From contig JAQJZZ010000017.1 of NCBI GenBank assembly GCA_030077755.1, positions 2,170,001 to 2,234,000 of the forward strand: 64,000 nucleotides of DNA. Reading direction: 5' to 3'. The first letter of the stretch is position 1; each line of letters starts with the position of its first letter. The position numbers and the translations under genes are program-made. The DNA is from Filosporella fistucella. Taxonomy: Eukaryota > Ascomycota > Leotiomycetes > Helotiales. Shown in pieces: positions 1 through 11,381 of the stretch. The notes beneath the pieces are model-generated. The model saw only the letters and a list, made by a program, of their open reading frames with translations, was not told the DNA's origin and did no database searches.

Positions 1-1958
1 GGAGTTTCAGAAGTTAAAGAGCTTTTGAAAAGCTTAAACTCTTTTCTTAGCACAGAAGCAAACCCGACATGCCCGGACGGACTTCTCAACATTCCAATAT
101 TCCCAATCAGACAGCCAACAACCGGTACTGTCATTCTCTGTGATACACTCACACAATTCGTTTTGGTAGATAGAGAAGGCCCTCCTAGTCAGTTCAAAAA
201 TGTGGTCAAGTTTCTAGATTTCACTCTCCAGGAAATTCGTCGCCTACAGCCACTTCTATCATGGATGGGGCTTGAGTCTAGGTATTTGTCTCGGTGCATG
301 AAGGAAGTTTCTCGTGTGGGTAATGGGGTACAAGTTCCGATCTCTCAAACCCATCGCGACATAAGAAGGAAAGCATACGCCCTTTTACGGTTTGAAACTA
401 TACTCCACAAGGAAGCTTCAAAGCTAACATGTTTAGTATTTCTGCCGCATGCAACAGTCCAAGATATACAACCAACGCTTTGGGGCTTTACGACGTTCTT
501 CGGAGCGCAATCACAATTGAGTGTGGGCTGATCTCCTCCAGACTATACTTTGAACAAGATAGTACTATGCACGAGATAGAAATCAGTCGAGGCGACCTAC
601 ATATTGATGACTCAAGTACCTTGACAATATACGTTCCTAACGACGCAGAGTCCCAGGAATGCTGTTTCAAATTTGACCTCCCCCACCGCTTGGCTTTGTG
701 GATGATGACAAACCCGTCAACGGGGACGCAGGTGATGATTGAGCGTGGCATGATTAACGTGATCAACTCCATCTTGAATTGTTCTATTCCAACAATCGGC
801 AGGATACTAGAGAAAGAAGGCATACCTCAAATTCCTGGGATTGTTGAGATTCCAATCGCCGCTTTAGAACTTGACCAGTCAGCTGAGAGTGCAACAGAGG
901 CCGTTGCCGATGATTTGATAGACCTTGGAGAACGTTTACCGCGCACTCCAAACAACTCGCAAGGGAATGTCAGGTTCTCTCTCCCTAATGCGACATTTTC
1001 ACAGCCAAGGACGCCATGGTCCAGGGGAACATTGCAAAGCACTCCAGGTCAGCATACCCCCTTGACCGACCCCAGAGATTACGATAGGTTGGATGATCCA
1101 GGCGTAACATTCAATGTTGACTCAATTCCCCCGCCTCAATTTCATCTACCAGAGCAACAGGCAATATCACAGTATCGTCGACTGTTGGAAGGTGTACTAG
1201 GTTTGGCTGAGAGAACCAGCATACCCAGCAATTTTGAGGGCATTTCGACCGCATTTCAAAGCTTGGCAGTCGAAGACGACCCCTTCGAGGGATTTTATTG
1301 GACTTATATTTCCCAGGATTGGGAGCACAGAAAAAGAGTTGGCGCCGCTGGAGAATTATTTGTAAGTAATGTTAGCCTAAAATTAAAGCTGACTATTCTG
1401 ACTTTCGCACAGGTATTCAAAATGTTGTCCAGAATTCCTAGTCTAGGGTTTAATCTTGAAAACTGGCGTAGTAGCATACGAGGGTATGTTCAGGTTCTTC
1501 CTGAGTATCAAGACTTGACTGCCTGGCCGGGACGCGAGACATCAGATCTCGTATATGACGACATAAATGGTGCCTTCACTCTTTTAATGATTTCGCTTGG
1601 GTACTTGACTGGAGAACACTGGGCGGGTAAAACTCCTAGATACTATATAGAAGTCAAATGCACGACAGGAGCCTGTGAAACGCCCTGCATTGTCAGCCAG
1701 AATCAGGTCGATTTAGTGAGTGCAAGCCATGAAAGCCTCGGTGCAATAGCTAACAACAAATTCTCACAGATGGATGCCACAACTAATGGTCCACATGGAA
1801 ACGAGAGCCAAGGTGCAGTATACGCTTTGTTTCGTGTATTTGGCCTAGGCAGTAGCTCTATGGGACTCAAGATCTATATAGACCCCTCGGAGCAAAAGAG
1901 GCTTGGTAAGCTTGCTTTCACGTCGGAGAAGTATTTTGTAGCTCCTACGAGACGGTAG
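1..1958 (+). CDS. NO VEIN C-terminal (DUF3883-type) protein, 3' part of a larger gene
   Basis: The gene runs in from the left edge, so the start is missing. Exons are 1-389, 437-1361 and 1413-1958. The first intron (390-436, 47 nt, donor GTTTGA, CTAAC then TTTAG) shifts frame and joins ...KAYALLR to ISAACNSPRY, as in long fungal homologues. The second (1362-1412, 51 nt, GTAAGT..CACAG) is in frame; removing it gives the motif GAAGELFVFKMLSR. The last ~170 residues hold the nuclease-like fold typical of the plant NO VEIN C-terminal family: AAGELFV, a D-V-Y-D segment (SDLVYDD), YIEVKCTTG and a Q-x-D-L segment. The middle is proline/threonine rich and probably disordered. Fungal relatives usually carry a sacsin-like ATPase domain upstream; that is family knowledge, not visible here. 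Biochemical role unknown. Family assignment is fairly sure. Confidence 0.8.
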
Positions 1959-3328
1959 ACTGAGTAGTATAAGGGTGTACGAATAGGGTTCTGGAAACAC
2001 TCCGGACGACAAATAAGGGGATGGAACGAACACTTGCCAGGTTTATTGTCTTTTTTCAATCCTTTCATAGCTATGATTGTAGGCCACAAAGATACTATCA
2101 AGCACATGTCAATCAACAAAGAGATCGTGAGGTTTTTATGCTGTTCAGTGTACAGAATTGTGTAAGACTGTGGGCATATCTATATTGTTCCTAATACCAC
2201 AAATTCAAGCCGAGGCACTCGCTAGAGATAGCTCGGTTAAAAAGGGGGCGACAGGAGAATTTATTGCCTTGCCGTGTGCCGAAGTGTCCCGGACATTTGG
2301 AACCTGACTCAATTAACGGACGAACTACTAAGTCATGTTAAATCGTGAAAGGTGTCAAATTTTGACACAATGTCTCAGCCAACTCGTCATTCCTCCAAAG
2401 GTTTACATCGAAGCGAACAAATCGCCAAGAAGTGGCTAAGCCACACCGTATTTGCCACCCTAGCGAAAGGCTTCCCTTCTACTCCGTAATACTGACAACC
2501 AAGTCACATCTTTTGAACAAACTCAAACAACCAAAAATATTTCTCTTGACAAATCCATGACGTAAATGAAGCTTCAATCACCTCATCCATTCTCGCCCCA
2601 AGACTTCCTTTCTTCTTCTAGCTCTAGTCCCACTCCCACGTGTCCACGCCAATCTCCCGTCCTCCCAGATACGATCCACCAGCCCCGATTTTCCGGCCCG
2701 ACTCAGATGGAAAAAATCCATCACACTGGGATATACGCACGAAACATCAGATTCTTATCTCAATCCCCGTTCCCTTTCTATTATTTCTCCCTCAATCCAT
2801 CCAATCACCTCTCCTTCACAGAACAACCTCGGCTCAAAATTCGGATTACGAAAGAAGGATTCAAAGTACCAAGAGAAACTGTCAAGCTTGACTAGCTGTT
2901 CAGTGGAGCCTCATCTCCAAATGGGCAAACACGCGACGGGAGTTCCGAAGTGTATTTCTTTTCAGCCTCATGGATGGTGCCATGTGGATCTTCTTGTAGA
3001 GCAGGACACAAGATGGGACTGTGCACGTAAAGATGCCGAGGCTGTGGAAGGGCTTTTATATAAGCAGTGGTTAAGAGTGGATTCTGATGTGTTGGAAAAC
3101 GCATTTTGTTGCCGCTTTCTCTATGGGCTGAGATGAGTTGTTTGTAAGTGGGTGGGGCCAAAGATAGATAGATATACTCTATCTCCCCTCCGGATATATG
3201 TTTGGTTTCGAAGCTTTGGTTGGTATTTTCACTGTCTATATTTTCCTTCGGGCTACTTGCCTTATCTCTATTTCTACACAATTATTTCATAATTTAGTCC
3301 CCTAATTGCACACCTTACAGCACTCGAA
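1959..3328. other. intergenic, no convincing gene
   Basis: About 1.4 kb between the DUF3883 gene and the MFS gene. Open frames at 2566-2895 and 2888-3281 are proline/serine rich or antisense, lack splice support and resemble no family. The last 300 bases are pyrimidine rich with runs of GATA and should be the promoter and 5' leader of the transporter at 3329. Confidence 0.5.
3054..3063 (+). promoter_or_regulatory. TATA-like element upstream of the MFS gene
   Basis: The string CTTTTATATAAGC lies about 270 bases before the ATG at 3329. It is the best TATA match in the leader region and could place transcription start near 3090. This rests on sequence match only. Confidence 0.3.
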
Positions 3329-5189
3329 ATGGTCGCATTCGAGGACCCAAATCCTCAGAATCTGAGAGAGAAGGAAGACGGAGACGATAAGCAATGGGAT
3401 ACCAGTTCTCCTCCTGAAACAGCCGTCAACACCGCTGCTCCATCCCGCGTTGCCTCAATCAAAGACACATCTTCCCTCTCAGACACTCAGAACGATCTCG
3501 AAGCACAGCCCGAATCTCTCTCAAAACCAGAAGTACCAGCGAAGAAACATGGCTGCGTCGACCCAATCACACATATTGTGGACTGGGATGGTCCAGATGA
3601 TCCAGCGAATCCAATGAATTTTTCAAGGAATAAGAAATGGGTTATCACGATGATCACGGCTATTATGACTTTTTGCGTATCGTTCAGTAGTTCAGTGTTT
3701 TCCACTGCGACAGAAGTGACGGCTAGGGAATTCCATGTCAGTTTGGAGGTTATGATTTTGGGTGTGAGTTTGTATGTTCTGGGATTCGCCTGTGGTAAGT
3801 CTCCTCTCCTCTCTTTTGGAAACTCTAGACTGATTGGCAAAGGTCCTTTGGTATGGGGTCCCCTCTCCGAAGTATATGGCCGCACTCGTCCCCTCTTCAT
3901 CGGATTCACTATCTTCGCCATTTTCCAAATCCCTGTCGCAGTCGCACAAAACCTCGAAACCATATTCCTCTCCCGTTTCCTGGCTGGATGTTTTGGCGCC
4001 GCACCTATCGCTATCGTAGGCGGCACATACGTCGATTTCTGGGATCAATTTGATCGTGGTGTCGCAACTGCAGCTTTCTCAGCAGCTACATTCCTTGGGC
4101 CTATCGCGGGTCCAATTGTTGGAGAATTCATAACGAAAAGTCATCTTGGTTGGAGATGGACTGCATGGATCACGTTGATAATGAGTGCGTTCTTTGGAGT
4201 TGTCGGATTGTTCACTTTCCCTGAGACGTATGCGCCTGTGCTGTTGAAGAGGAAGGCGGAGAAGATAAGACATGAGACGAAGGATTGGGCTGTGCATGCT
4301 GCCATCGATGAGCACCCCATTCATGCGAGAAGCTTGTTTGAAAAATATTTCTCCAAGCCATGGATTATGCTGGCTCAAGAGCCTATTGTGAGTACCCTAT
4401 TCTCTACGAGAGCCACTTATCACCGCTGACGCTTGCCCAGTTGATTGCAATGACATTGTACGGATCACTCGTATACTCCATCCTGTATCTGATATTCTTC
4501 GCCTACCCATACTCCTTTCAGCTTGTCCGAGGCTGGGAGTCCGGTATCTCATCGCTGCCATTCATCGCCATCTTCATCGGAATCCTTGCCTGTTGTGTCT
4601 ACATCGCTGTGGACACTAAAGTTCGTTTCAATGTCCTACTTGTCAAGTCGAAGAAGCCTTTCCTTCCAGAGGCTCGTTTGCCACCGATGATTATTGGGTC
4701 AATCATTCTACCAATTGGTCTATTTGTATGCTACCTTTTCCTTTGTTCTCCCTTCTAGATTTTGCTGTGATTCAACTTCCGAGCAGGTTTCAGCCTGCCC
4801 GCCTGATAAAATGCTGAACAAATTGCGGTGCTAATTCGCCGCAGTGGTTCGCCTGGACAAGCAGTCCCAACATCTCTTGGGTACCTCAAGTTATCTCTGG
4901 CGTATTTGTCGGAGGCGGAATCTTCCTCGTCTTTTTACCCAGTCAAATATACATTGTCGACTGCTATCTTTTGAATGCCAATAGTGCGTTAGCAGCATCA
5001 GCATGTATTAGGGCTTTGATGGCGGCTGGCTTTCCACTCTTTGCTACCTACATGTACGAGCGTCTTGGCGTAGATTGGGCGACGAGTCTGTTGGCGTTCT
5101 TGACTATCGCGATGGTGCCTTTCCCAATACTCTTCTGGAAGTATGGCGAGAAATTGAGGATTAGAGGGAAGTTTGCATTTGCGTTGTAG
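3329..5189 (+). CDS. MFS multidrug-type transporter (DHA1-like)
   Basis: Exons 3329-3794, 3843-4387, 4441-4725 and 4845-5189 give 546 residues. Introns are 48, 53 and 119 nt; the first splits the Gly codon of CGPLVWGPLSE, so splicing restores the conserved segment ACGPLVWGPLSEVYGRTRP. The acidic, soluble N-terminus of about 95 residues ends in the typical signature VDWDGPDDPANPMNFS. Twelve membrane segments follow, with the GR[RK]-type loop after TM2 (SEVYGRTRP), the TM5 motif GPIAGPIVGEF, and PETYAP at the end of TM6, all usual for fungal plasma-membrane drug/H+ antiporters. Likely function is export of small toxic compounds; substrate cannot be told. The gene converges on another MFS gene at 5373. 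Confidence 0.9.
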
Positions 5190-5280
5190 AAGGAGGTTGC
5201 TAAGCAGGTTGGGACTTTTTGATATCGATGAGATGAATTTGCATTGTAGGCGTTGAGGTATACCTCCTTTCTTACGAGAT

Positions 5281-5331
5281 ATAGACCTAGACCTAGAGAT
5301 ATATATAGACGTAGACATAGACATAGAATAA
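5281..5331. repeat. imperfect hexanucleotide repeat (TAGACC/TAGACA)
   Basis: Units of the type TAGACC, TAGAGA, TAGACG and TAGACA recur about eight times between the two convergent transporter genes. A simple-sequence tract in the shared 3' region, with no evident function. Confidence 0.6.
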
Positions 5332-5372
5332 TATATACCATAATACATAGCTTCCACGTTCATGTCGTTTGT

Positions 5373-7089
5373 TCAAAGAATGTACCGAAACTTCGGCCCT
5401 GTATTCTCGACTCCTTCGCTGCTGTCATCAGTTTTCTGACTTTCAATGGTTCCATATCTCTCATCTAACTTTTTGTTCTCCCACGCCAGAAGAAATCTCA
5501 AAGTTGTTGCCAGAGCAAAATTGAATAGCATGAATGCGGCGCACACCCACATGCCCTTTCGATACAATGGCCCTTGACTTTTGGGGTACAATCGGGTCCC
5601 AAGCAAAGGTCCACACTGCCCAACAACATTCATAATTGCAATTCCGGTGCCTCGTCTTGTGTCGCTGCCTTGATTGTTCATGACCCAAGGGAGAATATTA
5701 CCAATGCAAGGAAATATTCCAGCAGCTGCTAGGTAGACACCAGCATATCGCACTGCCGTCTTACTCGAAACCGCGAGCATAATGTATCCGGATGCTCCGA
5801 GAAGTGATAGAAACATTATGGTGTAGCCACGTTGAGACGTGCGATCAGCCACCCAGCAGCTAAACAGAACTAGAAGAAATGCAAGGAAGTAGGGAGGGGC
5901 GGAGAGTCCTTGGGCATTAACTGACGTATATCCCATATCTCTGAGGATAGTGGGAAGAAACACGGGAAGAGATGCAAAGGAGACGTTGCATGAGAAATAC
6001 ATGAGTCCGTTCAACCATGGCTACGACATGTTAGATTGTGCAAGTTCAGGAAATAAGGAGAACATGCCTTGAAATCGCACATGCATGCCCAGACATCCTT
6101 CCAGTTGACACCATGATGTCTCACTCCTTCATCTTTCCCCACTTGCCTTACTGAACGTGCATTTGCAATTCCCTGTTCATGTTCAGTCAAGAACCGCGCT
6201 TTCGCAGCACTGTCCGGTAGCAAGAACCAGGTTAAAACTGCCGCCACTATACATGGCAATCCTTCGACAAGGAACAGTAATCGCCAGGATGATATTCCAT
6301 GCGGATCTCCAGATGTGATTCCATATGCCAATGCGCCAGCGAAACAAGTTGCAAGTGGGGCAGCGCTTAGGTATAGACCGCAACGGAAACCTAATTCATT
6401 CCTGAGGTAGAAGAATGACAAGAGGTATGGAACGCCTATTGACATGTTAGCTCTAATTCTGCTACCATGACCTGCTCATACCTGGTGAGAAACACGCTTC
6501 AAATGCTCCCAGAAAAAACCTCACTGTCATCATCCCAGCCCAATTGAATGTTGCTGCTTGTAGAGTTCCACACACAGCCCATCCCATAACACAGAATGAA
6601 CCCCATATATGCGGTGGCACAACCTTCCAGACTAATGCGCAGGGTTCGAAGACGATATATGATATGTAAAAGATCGTGAGGAGCCAATCGTAGCGGGGTC
6701 CATTGAGATCGAGTGCTTCTTCCATGCCAGCTATTCTTGCATTTCTGTTCCATCCATCAGTTGATTCATTCGTGTACAGAAGTGTGTAGGTCTCACCCAA
6801 TATTCGAGCGATCAAGGTATGCCAAAAGATCTGCCATTGTCAGCTCTTGCTTTGCTAGGGATCCAAAATCTGTAGACTTACACAATATCATCAGGAGGGG
6901 CATCAAATGCATGTCAATCTTCCGTACCACCCGTTTCTCCGCTGCCGGGTCGAATTGAGGTGAACGAGGGGCATGAAAGGTTTCATTCCCGAGCATTGAT
7001 TCCCCCAAATGCTGGAGCCCCTTCTCCTTGTCTGCATTCTCCGTATGCTGAGAATCAGCGCTGTTCATCGTCTGACCGTTGTAGGACAT
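5373..7089 (-). CDS. Dal5-like (anion:cation symporter) MFS transporter
   Basis: Exons in coding order are 7089-6882, 6830-6797 (only 34 nt), 6744-6482, 6435-6068 and 6020-5373, giving 506 residues. Family motifs include RKIDMHLMPL near the N-terminus, LLAYLDRSNIGNARI across two introns, YISYIVFEP, the FEACFSPGVPYLLSF segment, and WRLLFLVEG. These are typical of allantoate/nicotinate/vitamin-type permeases in the plasma membrane. The fourth intron (6067-6021) has a GC donor (AAG|GCATGT) with a good CTAAC branch site and TAG acceptor; the only nearby GT gives the wrong frame. An in-frame ATG 84 nt upstream (7173) would add 28 residues of unlikely composition, so 7089 is preferred. Substrate unknown. 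Confidence 0.88.
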
Positions 7090-7999
7090 TTCTCTCTCCA
7101 AATGTAATCCGGACAGTCGGGCAGCATCGATGGACCCGGCGAGCTGCTGGTTAATAAAAAGACAGAAGAACAAGAGAGTTTAAGAGATGATGCACCTAAC
7201 CATGGAGGTAGGAAAGTATATTTTCATCCGGCAAATGCAATAAACCTTCCTGTGAGCTGACTGCAAGAAACCGACCTACCGGACATGGAGCGGAGCATCT
7301 ACTACTGTACTCCGAATAATGTATTTTGTGTTGATCGTCACTAGATTTCCTAGGTTGAGAATAGTGGCAACCTTCTTAACTGCCGAGACCGGTGGTAGAG
7401 GATACATAACTCCGACAGATGTTAGCCTTTTGCGACCCGAAGACCTGTCGGGTTGCAAGAGGCCAAAATTGTATGTGTTCGAAGTAGAGTCTCCGTGTTG
7501 GTGAGAAGATTGAAGGTTTCTGTGGTGTTTGCGGAGAATTGGGTCCTGTGAGAGGCTTGGAAAGCTTATCTGCTACGCCTATACTCAGATATACGCCTGA
7601 GAACCAAGTTGCGTACAATTTGGAACAGTGACATCTTGCTTTTACAATGCATTTGAACTTTTGGGAGTTTCAGATGTCCTTTAGAACTTCAATAATTATG
7701 ATATATTTATTGCTTTACTTCGAGCCCAAATTCCACTGACTAAATTATTTGTAATACATACAATAACAATAGTACTCGACCCTAATGCATCTTCTCCTTT
7801 GGGAAAATAATGCACGACTGTGCCGGAGGGCAATCTTAATTTTTGCTGGAATTTGTTACTCGTGTTTTTGCTTCAATTCCTGCTTCATTGATTTTAAACT
7901 TGTCTCTATCATATTGTCCTGCAGCGAAAATTACAGTCTTTTCTGATTCCAATGTGTTCTAAGCTTAATCTTTAATTTCAACCCGCCCATTCTACCACT
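7090..7999. other. divergent promoter region, no gene seen
   Basis: About 0.9 kb between the Dal5-like gene (leftward) and a secreted-protein gene (rightward). Short frames at 7276-7618 are overlapping and patternless. The half next to 8000 is AT rich with pyrimidine runs, as expected of a promoter and leader. Confidence 0.4.
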
Positions 8000-8983
8000 A
8001 TGGCAGCCCTCGCCTTCCTCCTCCTGAGCGTCCTCTTCTTCACCACCCTCACCTCGGCCTCAATCTCCCTCAACGTCACCGGTCTAGACTGGTCTTATAC
8101 TGCTTCTTCCTTGTTAAATACTACATCACTAGCTTGCAAGACTGCGTACAGTGCTCCAATCGACTGCACGTACACATTAGTAGGCATCACGGCTTCAATG
8201 AGGGGCGCATATTTTAAGCCAACACCAGCTGATTTCGATGCCATGTGTGTTCCTACGTGTAAGGAGTCCTTAGCTGCCTACGTGAAGAATGTGCAAGAAG
8301 TCTGTACAGCACCGGGAGATAAGGCATTAGAGGCAGCTGGAGGAAGTGATTGGATTGATATGTTCCAAGACCCGGTGGAGCTTGTGGGTCAGATACTTCA
8401 ATATAGTTTCGCTCAGTACTGTGGGAAGAGGTCGTATGTCATCATCCTAATCTTCCTCTCCATGAAGCCTATATAATTATACCTAATTTTTCATTTGAAT
8501 TACAGACAGGGGACGTATTGCCATTTCGAACGCCTAGAAGATTCGGATAAATTTGCCTGCATCGATGAGTGCGCAATTCACTTCTATCAGACTGCACATG
8601 ATTGGGTTGCTTCAGCATACATGTTCCAATACTATGTGCCTACTTCGAGGGGGTCTTGGTGGGCAGACGAGTTTGCAGCAGGGTGGGAGAGGTTGAAGAA
8701 GTGTGGAAAGGCTGTGGAGATTTCAACTTCCAGTCAAGCCGCAACGTCGAGTTCCACGGCAGTGAGCTTAGTAGGGAGTTCGAGTACTGGATCTGTGTCT
8801 GCTACAATGAGTGCGGTAGCCAAGACGACACCTGTCAGCCCTACTATTACGGCCACGGTGTCGGCTTCGCAAAGTGTTTCCACTGCTCAGGGTACCGCCA
8901 AAAGCTCTGGCGCCTCTTTCCAGACAAGTATCCTCCTTAGAATATGGACGTTAGCCTTTCTATATGCTACTCTAGCTATTTGA
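8000..8983 (+). CDS. secreted, probably GPI-anchored Cys-containing surface protein
   Basis: Exons 8000-8433 and 8506-8983 (72-nt intron, GTATGT..TTACAG) encode 303 residues. There is a clear signal peptide of about 20 residues rich in Leu/Phe ending TSAS. Two cysteine-containing segments follow, the first with CKTAY, DCTYT, MCVPTCK and QYCGK, the second beginning TYCHFERL with FACIDEC and RLKKCG. A Ser/Thr-rich stretch of about 70 residues comes next, then a hydrophobic C-terminal tail (LRIWTLAFLYATLAI). Signal, Ser/Thr stalk and hydrophobic end without cytoplasmic tail point to a GPI-anchored wall or membrane protein. The head is not a LysM or CFEM domain that I can recognise; function unknown. 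Confidence 0.8.
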
Positions 8984-9375
8984 GTAGCATAAACTCGTTA
9001 AATAGTTTTGCTCCGACATAATTCCCCTGCCTTTAACGTTTTCAAGTTGATGTCAGCCTCCGATCTGAATTAAGACCAGACGTTCGTTTTCACTACTTAG
9101 ACATATGGGTGATGTTTCAATGCTCAGGATATATTGATGACTGCTTGATTCTGAATGTCATTATCTTTCAAAGATACAAATATGAATCTCATCCTTTGAA
9201 GATTTAATTCCAAAATCAGTCCATATCTTTTCCATCACGCCTCCAATTATCTTACCGCTTTGGGCATAGTCTCAACAGAAGTCTGCAAGCATCCCAAACT
9301 CAAAGTCTGCAGCATATGGTCATTGGTTTTATTCCGTCCATCGTCACCTGTCAAAGTCCAGATCGACGTTCCCAT
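8984..9375. other. short convergent intergenic region
   Basis: About 390 bases between the 3' ends of two secreted-protein genes. I see no gene, RNA or repeat in it. Confidence 0.4.
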
Positions 9376-9971
9376 TCACAACAACCAAAGCTGCTCGTCC
9401 GGTCCTCCAACCATGTCCATTCTAAATACCCAACCACCTGCCACAATTGCAATACCTAAAAGAACCAAAGGACTTGGTCTTTTCCTCGTCCCATCAGACT
9501 TCTTGAAGCCATCACGACAACCATAACTCGCCCGATTAGCGTTCAAACACTTATACACATCGCTCTTGTTGAAGAACTTGTCGGAAATGTTGCAATACTG
9601 ATAACAACCCTGCATCACAAGCCCTGGGTACCATATATCATCGCTCTGAAAATTCTGAAACGAGTAGTTGGCAACTACCGCGTGCGAAGCCTTACAGCAG
9701 AGTTGAAGAGTTGCTGAATCATTGCCCGAGTAATAGTTTGCGACACCGCAGGCCGTTGAGTTTCCTGGAAGATCACCTGCTGCATTGGAGCACCATCTGG
9801 GGTCGAACTCTGTCATGGCCTCTGGGGTATAGAGTGAGGTTGGGATGCTGAGTATGACTCTCTGGCCGAGATGGAAAACTTAATGATATTATTCAGGTTG
9901 TTCCTGGCTTTTAGCCCTAGCAGAAAAATAAGGAATAGGTTCAAAAACACGATCGCAATCATGGGGGGCAT
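9376..9971 (-). CDS. small Cys-rich secreted protein with membrane tail; 5' junction unresolved
   Basis: The solid part is 9816-9376, 146 residues with cysteines in WCSNA, ACGVA, LCCK, GCYQYC, KCLN and YGC, many N-glycosylation sequons, then a single membrane segment (LVLLGIAIVAGG) and a short tail. Its frame stays open upstream to about 9879. Further upstream, in a different frame, ATGs at 9971 and 9962 start a textbook signal peptide (MIAIVFLNLFLIFLLG). The two frames join cleanly if 9879-9848 (32 nt, GTTTTC..CTCAG) is removed, giving 187 residues. That is shorter than any other intron here, so a frameshift is the alternative. Product family not recognised. Confidence 0.55.
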
Positions 9972-11381
9972 GAGGTGTAGAAAGAGTTGTGGCGTGGTTC
10001 AGGATCCTCCTGCGAAAGTAGGCACATGTCGCCGGCGCCTGGCGGCTGCCTGACTCCCCCCTGAATTTCTCGGTACATATTGTAGTGTCAAAGTCACCTT
10101 GCAATCACTCCAACACTTGGCGTCACCTTTGCTTACCAAAACCAACAACCACAAATGCATGAAGCTACTTTCGGGCGCCACCATAAACTCAAGTGCATGC
10201 GAGCTTCTCGGTATTGGGGCGCATGGCACCTGCCCAGAATGACTCTGTCAAACCCAACAATGGTAAGCAACGACTGCCAATGACTCTTACGCTCGCCAAG
10301 TGGGAAACTAACAACCAAAGTTCCTGATAGATGAATTCTGACAGTTGTACAACCAGAAAATACATTGAAGGAAAGGTGAGTGCTCTCCAGGAGTGTTATA
10401 TATATATACATATGTTTAGAACAGTTGAGACTTTGACTCGAGCAGGTGATGCTTAGGAGTGTGCGTGATATTAACCACACCATCAGAGAAATCACTCCAG
10501 TTATTATCAATAACTCACCAAACTGGGCATACCTCCTATTGGCTTTAGAAGTTGGTAGCGAGCGGGAACTCTACATTCATTCCTCCAAGCGGTATGGCCA
10601 TTGCGTTCCAAGACTTCGTGGCAATGGTCTGCAACCTAACCCGTGAACCCCGAATAAACCAAGTCTGAAGACCAACTGCTCGCTTTGGCATTGACCATTT
10701 TCAGCAAAGCTATTTCCATATCTTTCCTGGCAATAGTAGGAGCAAGGCCAAGTTTGAGATATGTGTTCCAACACACTATGAGAACATTTAAAGCTCCAAC
10801 GGTTGGCTCTTTCATGTATTTCAAGACTATTCACATATGGGAAGGTTGTTCTGGCCTCTGGGAAGGCGTGACTACATTTAGAGCAATGTTTCATACGAAG
10901 GATTCTTGTCTTTCACAGTCAATCTGACGATACAGTATTTATCAAATCTGTACTTACAAGGATGTGAGCCAACGTTTTGTCATTGGCAAAAGAACAACTG
11001 TTTGCGCGATTTCTTGTAGACCAATTCAGCAGGATCAAAGCCCTGAGGATTGAAACGCCATTTTTAGAAACTTATGGCAAGTCCAGCCAGTTCTAGCAGT
11101 TTGTTAGCCAACCTTCATCGCCCAGAATCTGTCTAACATACCAGCTTAGAAAATAATCGATGTTCGGCATCTAGTGGTGTTGGAAGCAATCAAGCTGTTG
11201 CTATGTTATCTGAGAGCGGATTTGTGATGGTTGAATCCTACAGTCTCTCCTCATTAACTATTCCATGACCACGTTGATATGCTGTCGAAATTCAAGCAGG
11301 ACACATTTCAATCTGCTCTTGCTATTATCATTATTTTCTCTATATATAACTATCCCGTCACTTTGACTACTGTCTCCCCAA
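9972..11381. other. long intergenic region, no supported gene
   Basis: About 1.4 kb. Frames at 10133-10510, 10446-10646 and 10577-10927 overlap on both strands and show no domain, signal peptide or splice logic. It may hold decayed sequence. A TATATATA string at 11341-11348 lies about 35 bases before the next ATG and is a plausible core promoter for the gene at 11382. Confidence 0.4.

Noticed and set aside
431..457. 27-nt intron (GTTTAG..CAACAG) in the first gene
   Set aside because: Too short and wrong phase; the 390-436 intron has branch site, acceptor and correct frame.
2566..3281. Overlapping short frames before the MFS gene
   Set aside because: Proline/serine-rich or antisense, no homology signs; more likely promoter and leader.
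3487..4378. Antisense frames across the first MFS gene
   Set aside because: They mirror the transporter's codon pattern; the sense strand carries clear family motifs and consistent introns.
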